Origin: Pseudomonas viridiflava | GTDB lineage: Bacteria; Pseudomonadota; Gammaproteobacteria; Pseudomonadales; Pseudomonadaceae | Direction: 5' to 3' | Length of the DNA stretch: 64,000 nucleotides | NCBI RefSeq assembly: GCF_900582625.1 | Contig: NZ_UTIQ01000199.1 | Span: 1 to 64,000, forward strand | Part shown: in pieces, positions 26,950 through 35,273 of the stretch | Layout: each line of letters starts with the position of its first letter | How positions within the stretch are numbered: position 1 is the stretch's first letter | Notes under the pieces: model-generated | Database searches by the model: none | Told to the model about the DNA's origin: nothing | The model's input: only the letters and a program-made list of their open reading frames with translations | Made by a program: the position numbers and the translations under genes

Positions 26950-27621
26950 ATGACACTTCTCAACAGCGTGACCCCGAGCATGGATGAAAAAACCGCACAG
27001 ATTGATGCCATCTGCCGTCAGGCGCGCATCCTTCCCGTGGTGACCATCGACAACGAAGCGCAGATTCTGCCCATGGCCGACGCGCTGGCCGAAGGCGGGT
27101 TGCGCACCCTGGAAATCACCCTGCGCTCGGAACACGGCCTCACCGCCATTCGCCTGCTGCGCAAGGAACGCCCGGAGCTGTGCATTGGTGCGGGCACCAT
27201 TCTCGACACGCAGATGTTCAAGGCAGCGGAGGAGGCGGGCGCCCAGTTTATCGTCAGCCCCGGCTGCACCGCCGAGCTGCTGCGCTTTGCCGTCGACAGT
27301 CCGGTGCCGTTCCTGCCGGGCGCGGGCGGGGCGTCGGATTTGATGCTGGGTTATGCCATGGGCTATCGGCGCTTTAAGTTGTTTCCCGCCGAAGCCTGCG
27401 GCGGTATTCCGGCCTTGAAAGCCTTGGGCGGGCCGTTTAACCAAGTGCGCTTTTGCCCCACCGGCGGCGTGAAGCCCGACAACCTATTGGCCTATATGGC
27501 TGTGCCGAACGTGATGTGCGTAGGCGGTAGCTGGATGCTCGACAGCGCGTGGACCAAGGCAGGCGATTGGGCGCGGGTGACGCAGGTGAGTAAGGATGCG
27601 TTGGCGTTGTTGGACGGCTGA
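26950..27621 (+). CDS. eda: KDPG/KHG aldolase
   Basis: This 223-residue class I aldolase splits 2-keto-3-deoxy-6-phosphogluconate to pyruvate and glyceraldehyde-3-phosphate, the last step of the Entner-Doudoroff pathway. The catalytic glutamate block LRTLEITLRSEHG and the Schiff-base lysine in RFKLFPAEACGG are present. It starts one base after pgl and has no ribosome site of its own, so it relies on coupling. Two REP hairpins follow the stop. Confidence 0.95.
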   Translation: MTLLNSVTPSMDEKTAQIDAICRQARILPVVTIDNEAQILPMADALAEGGLRTLEITLRSEHGLTAIRLLRKERPELCIGAGTILDTQMFKAAEEAGAQFIVSPGCTAELLRFAVDSPVPFLPGAGGASDLMLGYAMGYRRFKLFPAEACGGIPALKALGGPFNQVRFCPTGGVKPDNLLAYMAVPNVMCVGGSWMLDSAWTKAGDWARVTQVSKDALALLDG

Positions 27622-27638
27622 ATAATCGCGTTTGCTTC

Positions 27639-27716
27639 ATCGCGGCTAAAGCGGAGTGCCGCCCAGCCGCTTCCACAGGTCTTAGGAGTTCTGTGGGAAC
27701 GGCGGGGCGGCACGCT
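27639..27716. repeat. Rearranged REP hairpin after eda
   Basis: The outer part matches the ATCGCGGCTAAAGC REP family, but the inner arms are GTGCCGCCCAGCCG and CGGCGGGGCGGCAC. These still pair with each other. A changed stem with matching changes on both sides implies selection for, or gene conversion of, the hairpin. Confidence 0.65.
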
Positions 27717-27721
27717 GTTTG

Positions 27722-27787
27722 ATCGCGGCTAAAGCCGCTCCTACACAAACCCCCAAAGACCCGTGTGGGAGCGGCTTTAGCCGCGAT
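27722..27787. repeat. REP hairpin overlapping the 3' end of cpxA
   Basis: ATCGCGGCTAAAGCCGCTCC with TACAC pairs with 27763-27787. The right arm supplies the stop codon and last residues (KHRG) of the minus-strand sensor kinase. Confidence 0.8.
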
Positions 27788-29117
27788 GCTTTTGCTCCGA
27801 ATGCACAACCGGCAACAGCAAACTCGCCACAAACCCACCCTCGGCATGATTGGCCAACTCCAGCGTGCCGCCATGCCGTTCCGCCGCACGACGGGCAATC
27901 GCCAAACCCAAACCATGCCCCGGTGCACTTTGCTCCGGCGCGCGGAAAAACGGTTCCCCCAGCCGTGCCACATGCTCCGGCAACACGCCCGGTCCGTGGT
28001 CACGCACGCTCAACCGCACCTGCTCACCCTCGCGCTCAGCCCGTAGCTCAATGGCTTGCCCGGCCGGGTTAAAACGCAAGGCGTTGCGCAGCAAATTGTC
28101 CAGCGCGCGCTCGAGCATGTCTGGCCAACCGGCCAGCGTCAGGCCCGGTTCAACGTCCACCGTCACCGTTTGCTCGGCCTCGTTGAGCTGCGCTTCTTCC
28201 TGGCGATTCTTCAACAGCGCGGCGATATCCACCGGCTGCGCGGCGCCGAGGTTGGCGTCCATGCGCGCCAGCGCCAGAATTTCGCTGATCAACGCTTCCA
28301 ACCGATCACACTCGCGCTCCAGGCGCGGCCACAGCTTCGCCCGTTCCTCCGGCCCGGCGCGTTCGGCCAGCGCCAAGGCAATGCGCAACCGCGCCAGGGG
28401 CGAGCGCAGTTCATGGGACACGTCGCGCAGCAACTGACGCTGGCTGCTGATCAAATCTTGCAGGCGCTCGCCCATGCGATTGAAGTCGCCGGCCAGCACG
28501 CCGAACTCATCACGCCGATTCGCCAACCGAGCCAGCGTGTGCTGCTGATACGCCGCCTGCCCGAGGTCATGCACCGCACCGCGCAGTTGGCCCAGCGGGC
28601 GGGTGATCGACAGCGTCAACAGCAGGCTCAACGCGGTCAGCACCACCAAGGCAATAAACAATGCACTCAACGGCCAGAGCAGGCTGCCACGGTGCCAGTT
28701 GTCCAGCTCCGGGTGCGGGATGCGGTAGATGAATAGATAGGTTTCGCCGCTGGGGCTGGTGTAGTCGGTGGTTATTCGGCGCCACGGCAGGCGGCGTGGG
28801 TCGTCGTGTTGGCGCTTCTCAAAAGCGGCGGCTCGACGGGGGAAAGTGCCTTGAATCAGCACGTTGCCGTTGTCGTCGAGCACTTGGGTATCGATATGGA
28901 AATCGCGTTTGCGCTGCTCCAGATAATCCTGCGCCGCCTGCTGGCCCTCACTCTCATAGATCCGCACCCAGTCTTCCGGCACGCCTTGGAGCGCGGGGTG
29001 CTGGCTGAGAATCCAGGCGTCCTGATTCAACACCCGACCCAGCAGCATCGACAGGCCGGCTACCAGCACAATGGCGAGCCAGAAACTGGCGAAGATTCGC
29101 CAAAAGAGTGAGCGCAC
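27777..29117 (-). CDS. cpxA: CpxA-like sensor histidine kinase
   Basis: This 446-residue membrane kinase has an N-terminal membrane segment, a periplasmic sensor domain (about 30-150), a second membrane segment (ALFIALVVLTALSLLLTLSI), HAMP, a dimerisation domain with the phosphorylated His (DVSHELRSPLARLR, about residue 240) and an ATPase domain with NLLRNALRF, RDHGPGVLPEH and GHGLGLAIARR. The genes for a CpxP-like inhibitor and a CpxR-like regulator lie upstream on the same strand, giving a cpxR-cpxP-cpxA order. A 463-bp repeat-filled gap separates it from cpxP. Its last residues are encoded by a REP arm, which suggests the original end was replaced. Confidence 0.88.
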   Translation of the reverse strand: MRSLFWRIFASFWLAIVLVAGLSMLLGRVLNQDAWILSQHPALQGVPEDWVRIYESEGQQAAQDYLEQRKRDFHIDTQVLDDNGNVLIQGTFPRRAAAFEKRQHDDPRRLPWRRITTDYTSPSGETYLFIYRIPHPELDNWHRGSLLWPLSALFIALVVLTALSLLLTLSITRPLGQLRGAVHDLGQAAYQQHTLARLANRRDEFGVLAGDFNRMGERLQDLISSQRQLLRDVSHELRSPLARLRIALALAERAGPEERAKLWPRLERECDRLEALISEILALARMDANLGAAQPVDIAALLKNRQEEAQLNEAEQTVTVDVEPGLTLAGWPDMLERALDNLLRNALRFNPAGQAIELRAEREGEQVRLSVRDHGPGVLPEHVARLGEPFFRAPEQSAPGHGLGLAIARRAAERHGGTLELANHAEGGFVASLLLPVVHSEQKHRG

Positions 29118-29580
29118 GTGGACTCCTGTTTAACGGATAAAACCCAGCCGAGGAGGGCTCGGTTGGGTTGGGGTGTGGGCGGTTAATGTTAGGGGCAGAT
29201 GGTTGACTGTTTGAAGGCTGTGCAACGTCCAAAATTCTGGATCCCCGCGTGCGCGAGGATGACGGAGGTTTTTAGTAGCCCACCGTCATTCCCGCGCAGG
29301 CGGGAATCCAGAGTTTCGAGCCGTGCGCAGAACTGCGTCAAAATCCGAAACTCTGGATTCCGAGTCGTCGGGCCGCCGCCTGCGCGAGGATCCACGTTCT
29401 CGATTCGGGTGCAGAACTCCGTCAAGTCCGAACCTCTGGATTCCCGCCTGCGCGGGAATGACGGTGGACTGTATAAAACCTCCGTCATCCTCGCGCACGC
29501 GGGGATCCAGCGTCCCAAGCCATGCGCAAATCCGGAAACGACTCAACTAACCGTCAACCCGCCCCCGACTCACACCAACC
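29118..29580. repeat. Repeat cluster between cpxP and cpxA
   Basis: At least five copies of the CTGGATCCCCGCGTGCGCGA/GGATGACGG tail repeat lie here in both orientations (about 29230-29270, 29280-29315, 29345-29395, 29430-29465, 29470-29510). They can form hairpins such as GGATTCCCGCCTGCGCGGGA with its complement. No gene was seen. Confidence 0.8.
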
Positions 29581-30018
29581 TTACTGCACCTTCCCCTGCT
29601 TAGCCTTCCAAGCCTGAAACTCCTGCCACTCAGCTCGGCGAGCTTCCATTTTCTTTTGCTTTTCATCAAACGCCTTCTGCTGTTCAGGATTAAGCAGTGC
29701 GCGAATCTTGCCGTTGGTGGCCTCACGCTTGGCTTTGATTTCGTCATGCATGGCCTTTTTGTCGGCCTCGGGCAGCTTGTCGAGGTAACGCTTGGTCACT
29801 TCGTCACGGCTGTGCATTTGCTCGCCCATGATCTCGCCAATGGCTTTGCGTTGTTCCTTGCTCAGGTCCAGGTCACGGAACATGCCCGGGCCGCGGTGTT
29901 CGCCGCGTGGGCCGCCGTCCATCATGTGGCGTGGGCCTTCTTCGCCCGGCGACGGCATGGCCATGGCCATGGTCGGCAGGGCAGCGGCGAACAGAGCGGC
30001 GATGAGGGTCTTGCGCAT
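29581..30018 (-). CDS. cpxP: CpxP/Spy-like periplasmic protein
   Basis: This 145-residue secreted protein has a signal peptide (MRKTLIAALFAAALPTMAMA) and a helical, charged mature part resembling the LTxxQ family (DLSKEQRKAIGEIMGEQM, ALLNPEQQKAFDEKQKKME). Such proteins act as periplasmic chaperones or as inhibitors of CpxA. The start at 30018 has AAGGAG 7 nt upstream; the longer frame to 30123 is not supported. A CpxR box lies 85-100 bp upstream, consistent with envelope-stress induction. The neighbours cpxR and cpxA support the assignment. Confidence 0.85.
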   Translation of the reverse strand: MRKTLIAALFAAALPTMAMAMPSPGEEGPRHMMDGGPRGEHRGPGMFRDLDLSKEQRKAIGEIMGEQMHSRDEVTKRYLDKLPEADKKAMHDEIKAKREATNGKIRALLNPEQQKAFDEKQKKMEARRAEWQEFQAWKAKQGKVQ

Positions 30019-30102
30019 GAGGTATCTCCTTGTCTGCAAACCGGCGTATTTGCCGGATGTGCCCAGTCTAGGGAGCGCAAGGTCAGGCGCGGTCAGGGGT
30101 GG

Positions 30103-30118
30103 GTAAAGCTTAGGTAAA
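30103..30118. promoter_or_regulatory. CpxR box GTAAA-N6-GTAAA upstream of cpxP
   Basis: GTAAA (30103-30107) and GTAAA (30114-30118) with a 6-bp spacer match the direct-repeat CpxR consensus. The site is 85 bp upstream of the cpxP start. Confidence 0.75.
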
Positions 30119-30155
30119 GGCAATGGCGCAGGTTACTGACATACAACCTGGCTTC

Positions 30156-30180
30156 TGTAGGAGCGACTTTAGTCGCGATG
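30156..30180. repeat. Single REP unit between cpxR and cpxP
   Basis: TGTAGGAGCGACTTTAGTCG plus CGATG is one arm-pair REP unit with the internal palindrome GCGACTTTAGTCGC. Confidence 0.75.
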
Positions 30181-30238
30181 CTTTTCGGGTGCAGACAGCA
30201 TCGCGGCCGAACCCACCCCCACCAAAGGGCGCAACAGC

Positions 30239-30916
30239 TCACGCGCTGTAGTAATACCCGCGACTGCGCAGCGCCAGAATGCGCGGGCGGCCGTCGGTGT
30301 GCGGACCGATTTTCTTGCGCAGGTTGCTCACGTGCATGTCCAGGCTGCGGTCGTACAGGGTGAGCTTGCGGCCCAGGGCCAACTGCGCCAGTTCCTGTTT
30401 GTCGACCGGCTCGCCAGGCTGGCGCAGCAGGGCTTCGAGCAGGCGGCTTTCGGACACGGTGAGCACCACGTCATGCCCGGCAATCGTCACCGAGCCACGC
30501 ACCGGGCTGAAGACCAGGTCGCCCAGTTCCAGCTGGCTGGGCGTGGCCACCGGCACGCTGCGGCGCATGACGGCGCGCAGGCGGGCCGTGAGTTCGCGGG
30601 GGTCGCAGGGTTTGGCCAGGTAATCGTCAGCGCCCAGTTCTAGGCCAAGAATGCGGTCCAGCGGTTCGCCTCGGGCCGAGAGCATCACCACGGGCAAATC
30701 CGGGTGTTCGCTGCGCAGTTGCTTGAGCAATTCCAAACCGCTGCCGTCTGGCAGCATCACGTCGAGCACCACGGCGGCGGGCGACTCGGTCATTAATGCC
30801 GAGCGCGCGCTGCGACCGTCGTGGCAAGCGCGTACTTGAAAGCCTTCCTGGCCCAGCCAGCTGCTCAGCAGCTCGCACAGTTCCACGTCATCGTCGATCA
30901 GTAGGAGAGTTGACAT
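30239..30916 (-). CDS. cpxR: CpxR-like OmpR-family response regulator
   Basis: This 225-residue regulator has a receiver domain with the acidic pocket LLIDDD, the phosphorylated Asp52 in VVLDVMLPDG and the conserved Lys in DDYLAKPCDPREL, followed by an OmpR-type winged helix (GSVTIAGHDVVLTVSESRLLEALL to RGYYYSA). It is preceded at 28 bp by a small membrane-protein gene and followed by cpxP and cpxA. It should bind GTAAA repeats such as the box at 30103 and respond to envelope stress. Confidence 0.9.
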   Translation of the reverse strand: MSTLLLIDDDVELCELLSSWLGQEGFQVRACHDGRSARSALMTESPAAVVLDVMLPDGSGLELLKQLRSEHPDLPVVMLSARGEPLDRILGLELGADDYLAKPCDPRELTARLRAVMRRSVPVATPSQLELGDLVFSPVRGSVTIAGHDVVLTVSESRLLEALLRQPGEPVDKQELAQLALGRKLTLYDRSLDMHVSNLRKKIGPHTDGRPRILALRSRGYYYSA

Positions 30917-30944
30917 AGTCGGCGTTTAACTCGGATCAGGCGGT

Positions 30945-31358
30945 TCAGTTGGTCCATTCGCGACGGGTTTTGCGTCCGCCGCGCAACAAGGCGCCGCATA
31001 ACAAGGCCACCAGCGTGACCGCTGCGCCCACGGCGAACCAGGTTTGTTCTTCACTGAATAGCGGTGCTTGCTGACTGGCCTGCGCTTGTTTGAGCTGCAA
31101 TTTCAGGCGCTGGTTTTCCTGACGCAGGCGGCTTACCAGCGCGCTTTCCCGCGACTCGGCGCTGCCTTGCATTTCGGTGGTCAACTCGCCGCGCAACCGT
31201 TCGCTTTCAGCCAGACGTTGCTCAAGGCTGTCGACCTGGCCCTGCAACTGCACCTGTTCATTAACCGCCGGCGTCTGGGCGGGTGCGGCTTCTTCGGCGT
31301 AAGCGTTGGCAATCAACAACGATGCAGCGAACAACAGGAACACAGGGCCTTGGCGCAT
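30945..31358 (-). CDS. Small coiled-coil membrane protein, YgiM-tail-like
   Basis: This 137-residue protein has a signal sequence (PVFLLFAASLLIANAYA), a coiled coil of about 60 residues (EQVQLQGQVDSLEQRLAES onward) and one C-terminal membrane helix (WFAVGAAVTLVALLCGALL). The layout looks like the C-terminal half of YgiM/TIGR04211 proteins without the SH3 domain. The function is unknown. It lies in a minus-strand run yciB-yciI-this gene-cpxR with short gaps, so co-transcription with the Cpx genes is possible. Confidence 0.75.
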   Translation of the reverse strand: MRQGPVFLLFAASLLIANAYAEEAAPAQTPAVNEQVQLQGQVDSLEQRLAESERLRGELTTEMQGSAESRESALVSRLRQENQRLKLQLKQAQASQQAPLFSEEQTWFAVGAAVTLVALLCGALLRGGRKTRREWTN

Positions 31359-31401
31359 CGACTTTCCTTAGTAACGTTGAGGGCAACGGTTGCCTGGGGA
31401 G

Positions 31402-31701
31402 TTACGGCAATACCAGCTTGAACGGTTTGACGATTACGTTGGCGTACACGCCAGCGGCGCTGTACGGGTCGGCGTCGGCCCAGCTTTGCGCGGCGATCAG
31501 CGACTCGAACTCGGCCACCACCAGGCTACCGCTGAAACCGGCGGCGCCGGGGTCGGTGCTGTCTACCGCCGGGTGCGGGCCGGCCAGTACCAGGCGGCCT
31601 TCGGTTTTCAGTTGTTCCAGTCGCGCCAGGTGAGCGGGGCGGGCGGCCAGGCGTTTTTCCAGGGAGTTGGCTACGTCAGTGGAGATGATCGCGTAGAGCA
31701 T
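31402..31701 (-). CDS. yciI: YciI-family protein
   Basis: This 99-residue single-domain protein of the YciI/dimeric alpha-beta barrel family has the characteristic N terminus [20 protein letters not shown], the [11 protein letters not shown] helix and the GPHPA loop with a conserved histidine. The biochemical role is not established for this group. The start at 31701 lies 1 bp after the yciB stop, indicating coupling; the longer frame to 31743 overlaps yciB and is rejected. Confidence 0.85.
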   Translation of the reverse strand: MLYAIISTDVANSLEKRLAARPAHLARLEQLKTEGRLVLAGPHPAVDSTDPGAAGFSGSLVVAEFESLIAAQSWADADPYSAAGVYANVIVKPFKLVLP

Positions 31702-31702
31702 G

Positions 31703-32305
31703 TCAGTCCTTAGTCTTGGGCGTGGCGGCGTCAGCGTCGCCATCGTGGATATGGCGGGCCAGGAAAATGCCCTGGCCGATCAGGAACAGCACGGTCATGG
31801 CCAGGCTGCCGAATACTTTGAAGTCCACCCAAATGCTCGGGAAGGTAAAGGCCACAAACAGGTTAGCCGAGCCGCTGACGATAAAAAACACGATCCAGGC
31901 GATGTTCAGGCGCACCCAGATCGGCTCCGGCAGGCTCACGGCGTGGCCCATCATGCGTTGAATCAGCGGCTTGTCGCCGATGAAATGGCTGCCCAGGAAC
32001 GCCAGGGCGAACAGCCAGCTCACCACCGGCGCTTTCCATTTAAGGAAGGTTTCGCTGTGGAAGGCCAGCGTCAGGCTGCCGAACACCAGGCAGGCGATTA
32101 GCGTCAGCCATTGGCTTTTCTCAAGGCGGCGTTGAACGATGAAGAAAATGCCGTAAACCACCACGGAACTGGCGATCAACACGGCGGTGGCGCTGAAAAT
32201 ACCGCCTAGCATATAGGTATGACCGAAGAGGTCGATGGCGCGGGGTTCAAGCTTGAAAACAACGAAAAACAGGATGAGCGGGATGAAGTCGAGGAATTGT
32301 TTCAC
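31703..32305 (-). CDS. yciB: YciB/IspZ inner membrane septation protein
   Basis: This polytopic membrane protein of about 200 residues with at least five hydrophobic helices begins (V)[26 protein letters not shown], typical of YciB (formerly IspZ). It contains [19 protein letters not shown] and [23 protein letters not shown]. It is implicated in envelope integrity and septation. The start is GTG at 32305; no ATG lies nearby and the long upstream extension is non-coding. It is divergent from the PHP gene and coupled to yciI. Confidence 0.9.
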   Translation of the reverse strand: MKQFLDFIPLILFFVVFKLEPRAIDLFGHTYMLGGIFSATAVLIASSVVVYGIFFIVQRRLEKSQWLTLIACLVFGSLTLAFHSETFLKWKAPVVSWLFALAFLGSHFIGDKPLIQRMMGHAVSLPEPIWVRLNIAWIVFFIVSGSANLFVAFTFPSIWVDFKVFGSLAMTVLFLIGQGIFLARHIHDGDADAATPKTKD

Positions 32306-32470
32306 AGTGGCAAGCCAGAAGCTGGATGTGCCGGCATAATAACAAACCCGAACCGTAGAGCTAGGCGCAGGGGCGCAGACTTTGTGCCGCCGCGCGGTTT
32401 TTTTCGTACTAACTGTTTGCCGCCTGAGCGATCTATAGCAAACAGTGGCCAATGACCGAGATTCTGATTG

Positions 32471-33334
32471 ATGACTGTAGACCTGCACTGCCATAGCACC
32501 GCTTCCGACGGCGCCCTCGCGCCCGCCGTGGTGGTCGCCCGCGCCCATGAGCGCGGCGTGCGGGTTCTGGCCCTGACCGACCACGACACCCTCGAAGGCC
32601 TCGACGAAGCCCGCGCCGCCGCCACCAAACTGGATATGCAATTGGTCAACGGCATCGAGCTGTCTTGCACCTGGGGCGGCGCGACTATTCATGTGCTCGG
32701 TTACGGTTTTGCCGCCGATGCTCCTGCGCTGGTTCAAGCCATTTCCGACCTGCACAGCGGCCGTTGGTTACGCGCCGAAGAAATCGACCGGCGCCTGGCC
32801 CTCAAAGGCATGCCCGGCGCACTGGACGGCGCCCGCGCCATTCAGCAAGAACTCGGCGACAGCGGCAACGCCCCGGCGCGCCCGCACTTCGCAGACTTCC
32901 TGGTGCGCGCCGGCTACGTTAAAGATCGCGGCGAAGCGTTCCGCAAATGGCTGGGGTCGGGCAAGCTCGGCGATGTCAAACAGCACTGGCCAACGCTCGA
33001 ACAAGCCGTCGGCACCCTGCGCGAAGCCGGCGCATGGGTCAGCCTGGCCCACGCCTGGCAATACGACTTCACCCGCAGCAAACGCCGCAAACTGGTGATC
33101 GACTTCGTCGCCGCCGGCGGTCAGGCGCTGGAAGTGGTGAACGGTATGCAGCCAGCCGAGCAAATCGGCGGCTTGGCAATTCTTGCTCGTGAATTTGGTC
33201 TGCTGGCCAGCGTCGGCAGTGACTTCCACGCGCCGGGAGACTGGTCGGAATTGGGCATGTACCGCCCGTTGCCCGATGACCTCGCGCCTTTGTGGTTGCG
33301 GTTCGATCATGTCCAACACGCTGCTGCCGGCTGA
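32471..33334 (+). CDS. rnm: PHP-domain 5'-3' exoribonuclease (RNase AM/YciV family)
   Basis: This 287-residue PHP metallo-hydrolase has the metal-binding motifs [11 protein letters not shown] (near the N terminus), TDHDTLEGL, an ELSC glutamate block, [10 protein letters not shown] and the late GSDFHAPG. E. coli YciV (RNase AM) of this family trims small 5' RNA ends and mature 5S/23S rRNA. The ATG at 32471 is chosen. It starts a plus-strand cluster with yciO, trpS, scpA and scpB. Confidence 0.88.
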   Translation: MTVDLHCHSTASDGALAPAVVVARAHERGVRVLALTDHDTLEGLDEARAAATKLDMQLVNGIELSCTWGGATIHVLGYGFAADAPALVQAISDLHSGRWLRAEEIDRRLALKGMPGALDGARAIQQELGDSGNAPARPHFADFLVRAGYVKDRGEAFRKWLGSGKLGDVKQHWPTLEQAVGTLREAGAWVSLAHAWQYDFTRSKRRKLVIDFVAAGGQALEVVNGMQPAEQIGGLAILAREFGLLASVGSDFHAPGDWSELGMYRPLPDDLAPLWLRFDHVQHAAAG

Positions 33335-33362
33335 ACTGCCGGCCTTTGATAAGAGAGCTCCC

Positions 33363-33992
33363 GTGAGTCAATTTTTCCAGGTGCACCCGGAAAACCCGCA
33401 AGCGCGGCTGATCAAGCAAGCGGTCGAAATCATCAAGGCCGGCGGCGTGGTCGTTTATCCCACCGACTCGTCCTACGCCGTGGGCTGCCATATCGGCGAC
33501 AAAACTGCTGTCGAGCGCATCCGCCGCTTGCGCCAGCTCGACGACAAACACAACTTCACCCTCGTGTGCCGCGACTTGTCGCAGCTGGGCCTGTTCGCCA
33601 AGGTCGACACCGGCGCCTTCCGCCTGCTCAAAGGCCACACGCCGGGGCCGTACACCTTCATTCTTAACGCCACCCGTGAAGTGCCGCGCATGCTGCTGCA
33701 CCCCAAGCGCCGCACCATCGGCCTGCGCGTGCCGAGCCATCCCATCGCCCAGGCGCTGCTGGAAGAGCTTGGCGAGCCGCTGATGAGCACCAGCCTCATA
33801 CTGCCCGGCGAAAAAGAGCCCATGAGCGACCCCTACGAAATGCGCCAGATCCTCGAACATCAGGTGGACCTGATCATCGACGGCGGCTTCGGCGGGATGG
33901 AAGCCTCCACCGTGGTGAGCCTGGTCGATGACGAAGTGGTGCTGGTGCGCGTCGGCTGCGGCGATCCCACGCCCTTCGAGGCCGATGCCTGA
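33363..33992 (+). CDS. yciO: YciO/Sua5/YrdC-family protein
   Basis: This 209-residue YrdC-fold protein matches the YciO subgroup: SQFFQVHPENPQARLIKQA at the start, PTDSSYAVGCHIGDK, RRLRQLDDKHNFTLVCRDLSQ and TPGPYTFILNA. The fold binds threonylcarbamoyl-adenylate, but YciO itself is not the main t6A enzyme. GTG 33363 gives the conserved N terminus; ATG 33309 in the same frame overlaps rnm and would add 18 residues. trpS follows after 20 bp. Confidence 0.88.
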   Translation: MSQFFQVHPENPQARLIKQAVEIIKAGGVVVYPTDSSYAVGCHIGDKTAVERIRRLRQLDDKHNFTLVCRDLSQLGLFAKVDTGAFRLLKGHTPGPYTFILNATREVPRMLLHPKRRTIGLRVPSHPIAQALLEELGEPLMSTSLILPGEKEPMSDPYEMRQILEHQVDLIIDGGFGGMEASTVVSLVDDEVVLVRVGCGDPTPFEADA

Positions 33993-34012
33993 ATGTCGAC
34001 GGAAACTGTCGC

Positions 34013-35242
34013 TTGAGCGTGATCGATGCCCAACGCCGCGTACTGTCTGGCATGCGTCCCAGCGGCCGGCTGCACCTGGGCCACTACCACGGCGTACTTA
34101 AAAACTGGGTGAAGCTGCAGCACGAGTACGACTGCTTTTTCTGCATCGTCGACTGGCACGCGCTCACTACTCACTACGACGAAGTCGGCCACATCGCCGA
34201 ACACGTTCAAGACATGGCCGTCGACTGGCTGGCCGCTGGCGTCAGCCCCAGCTCGGCGAATATGTTCATTCAATCGCAAGTGCCCGAACACGCCGAACTG
34301 CATGTGCTGCTCTCGATGATTTGTCCGCTGAGCTGGCTCGAACGCGTGCCGTCTTATAAAGAGCAGCAAGACCAACTGCACCACAAAGACCTCGGCACCT
34401 ACGGCTTCCTCGGTTACCCGCTGCTGCAAGCCGCCGACATTCTGCTGTACCGCGCCGGCCTGGTGCCGGTGGGCGCCGACCAGTTGCCCCACGTGGAATT
34501 CGCCCGCGAAGTGGCGCGGCGTTTCAATCATTTATACGGCCGTGAGCCAGGCTTCGAAGCCAAAGCCGAAGCCGCCATTTTGCGACTCGGCAAAAAGACC
34601 GCCAAGCTCTACAACAGCCTGCGCAAGGCCTATCAGGAACAGGGCGACAGCGAAGCCCTGGACACCGCCCGCGCGCTGCTCAAAGAAGTGCAAAGCATCA
34701 CCTTCGGCGACAAAGAGCGCCTGTACGGCTATCTCGAAGGCGGCGGCAAAGTGCTGTTGCCCGAACCCCAAGCCCTGCTCAGCGCAGCGCCGCGCATGAC
34801 CGGGCTGGACGGCGGCAAAATGGCCACCTCGCCACTCAAGGGCGGCAACAGCAACGCCATTTACCTGCGCGACACCGCAGCCGAGATCGAAGACAAACTG
34901 CGGCGCATGCCCACCGACCCGGCGCGCGTGCACCGCGACGACCCCGGCGAACCCACGCGCTGCCCGGTATGGCAGTTGCACGAGATTTACTCCGACGAGC
35001 CCACCCAATACTGGGCCCAACAGGGTTGCCGCAGCGCAGGCATCGGTTGTCTCGACTGCAAAGGCCCGGTAATCGAAGCGGTAAAAGCCGAACTTAAACC
35101 GCTGCAACTGCGCGCAATGGACTACCAGGACAGCCCTGAGCTGGTGCGCAACATTCTCGCCGAAGGTGCCGAGCGTGCTCGTGACGAAGCCCGCGAAACT
35201 CTGGTAGAAGTGCGCGCCGCCATGGGTTTGAATTACCGTTAA
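34013..35242 (+). CDS. trpS: Tryptophanyl-tRNA synthetase with an altered KMSKS loop
   Basis: This 409-residue class I synthetase charges tRNA-Trp. The HIGH-equivalent HLGHY lies at about residues 21-25 and the family insertion (about 185-255) is present. The C-terminal anticodon-binding part contains CRSAGIGCLDCK. The KMSKS loop reads KMATS (269-273), followed by PLKGGNSN, so the second catalytic lysine is replaced by threonine and a few residues are inserted. Start is TTG 34013 or GTG 34019. Pseudomonas can carry a second TrpRS; this one may be specialised, for example for antibiotic tolerance, or slow. That is inference. Confidence 0.88.
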   Translation: MSVIDAQRRVLSGMRPSGRLHLGHYHGVLKNWVKLQHEYDCFFCIVDWHALTTHYDEVGHIAEHVQDMAVDWLAAGVSPSSANMFIQSQVPEHAELHVLLSMICPLSWLERVPSYKEQQDQLHHKDLGTYGFLGYPLLQAADILLYRAGLVPVGADQLPHVEFAREVARRFNHLYGREPGFEAKAEAAILRLGKKTAKLYNSLRKAYQEQGDSEALDTARALLKEVQSITFGDKERLYGYLEGGGKVLLPEPQALLSAAPRMTGLDGGKMATSPLKGGNSNAIYLRDTAAEIEDKLRRMPTDPARVHRDDPGEPTRCPVWQLHEIYSDEPTQYWAQQGCRSAGIGCLDCKGPVIEAVKAELKPLQLRAMDYQDSPELVRNILAEGAERARDEARETLVEVRAAMGLNYR

Positions 35243-35273
35243 TCCGCCGCCCTCAGTACGCGTTAAGGAATTT

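Noticed and set aside
32306..32755. 150-residue N-terminal extension of YciB
   Set aside because: It has no family similarity, runs antisense through the PHP gene, and the conserved YciB N terminus starts at GTG 32305.
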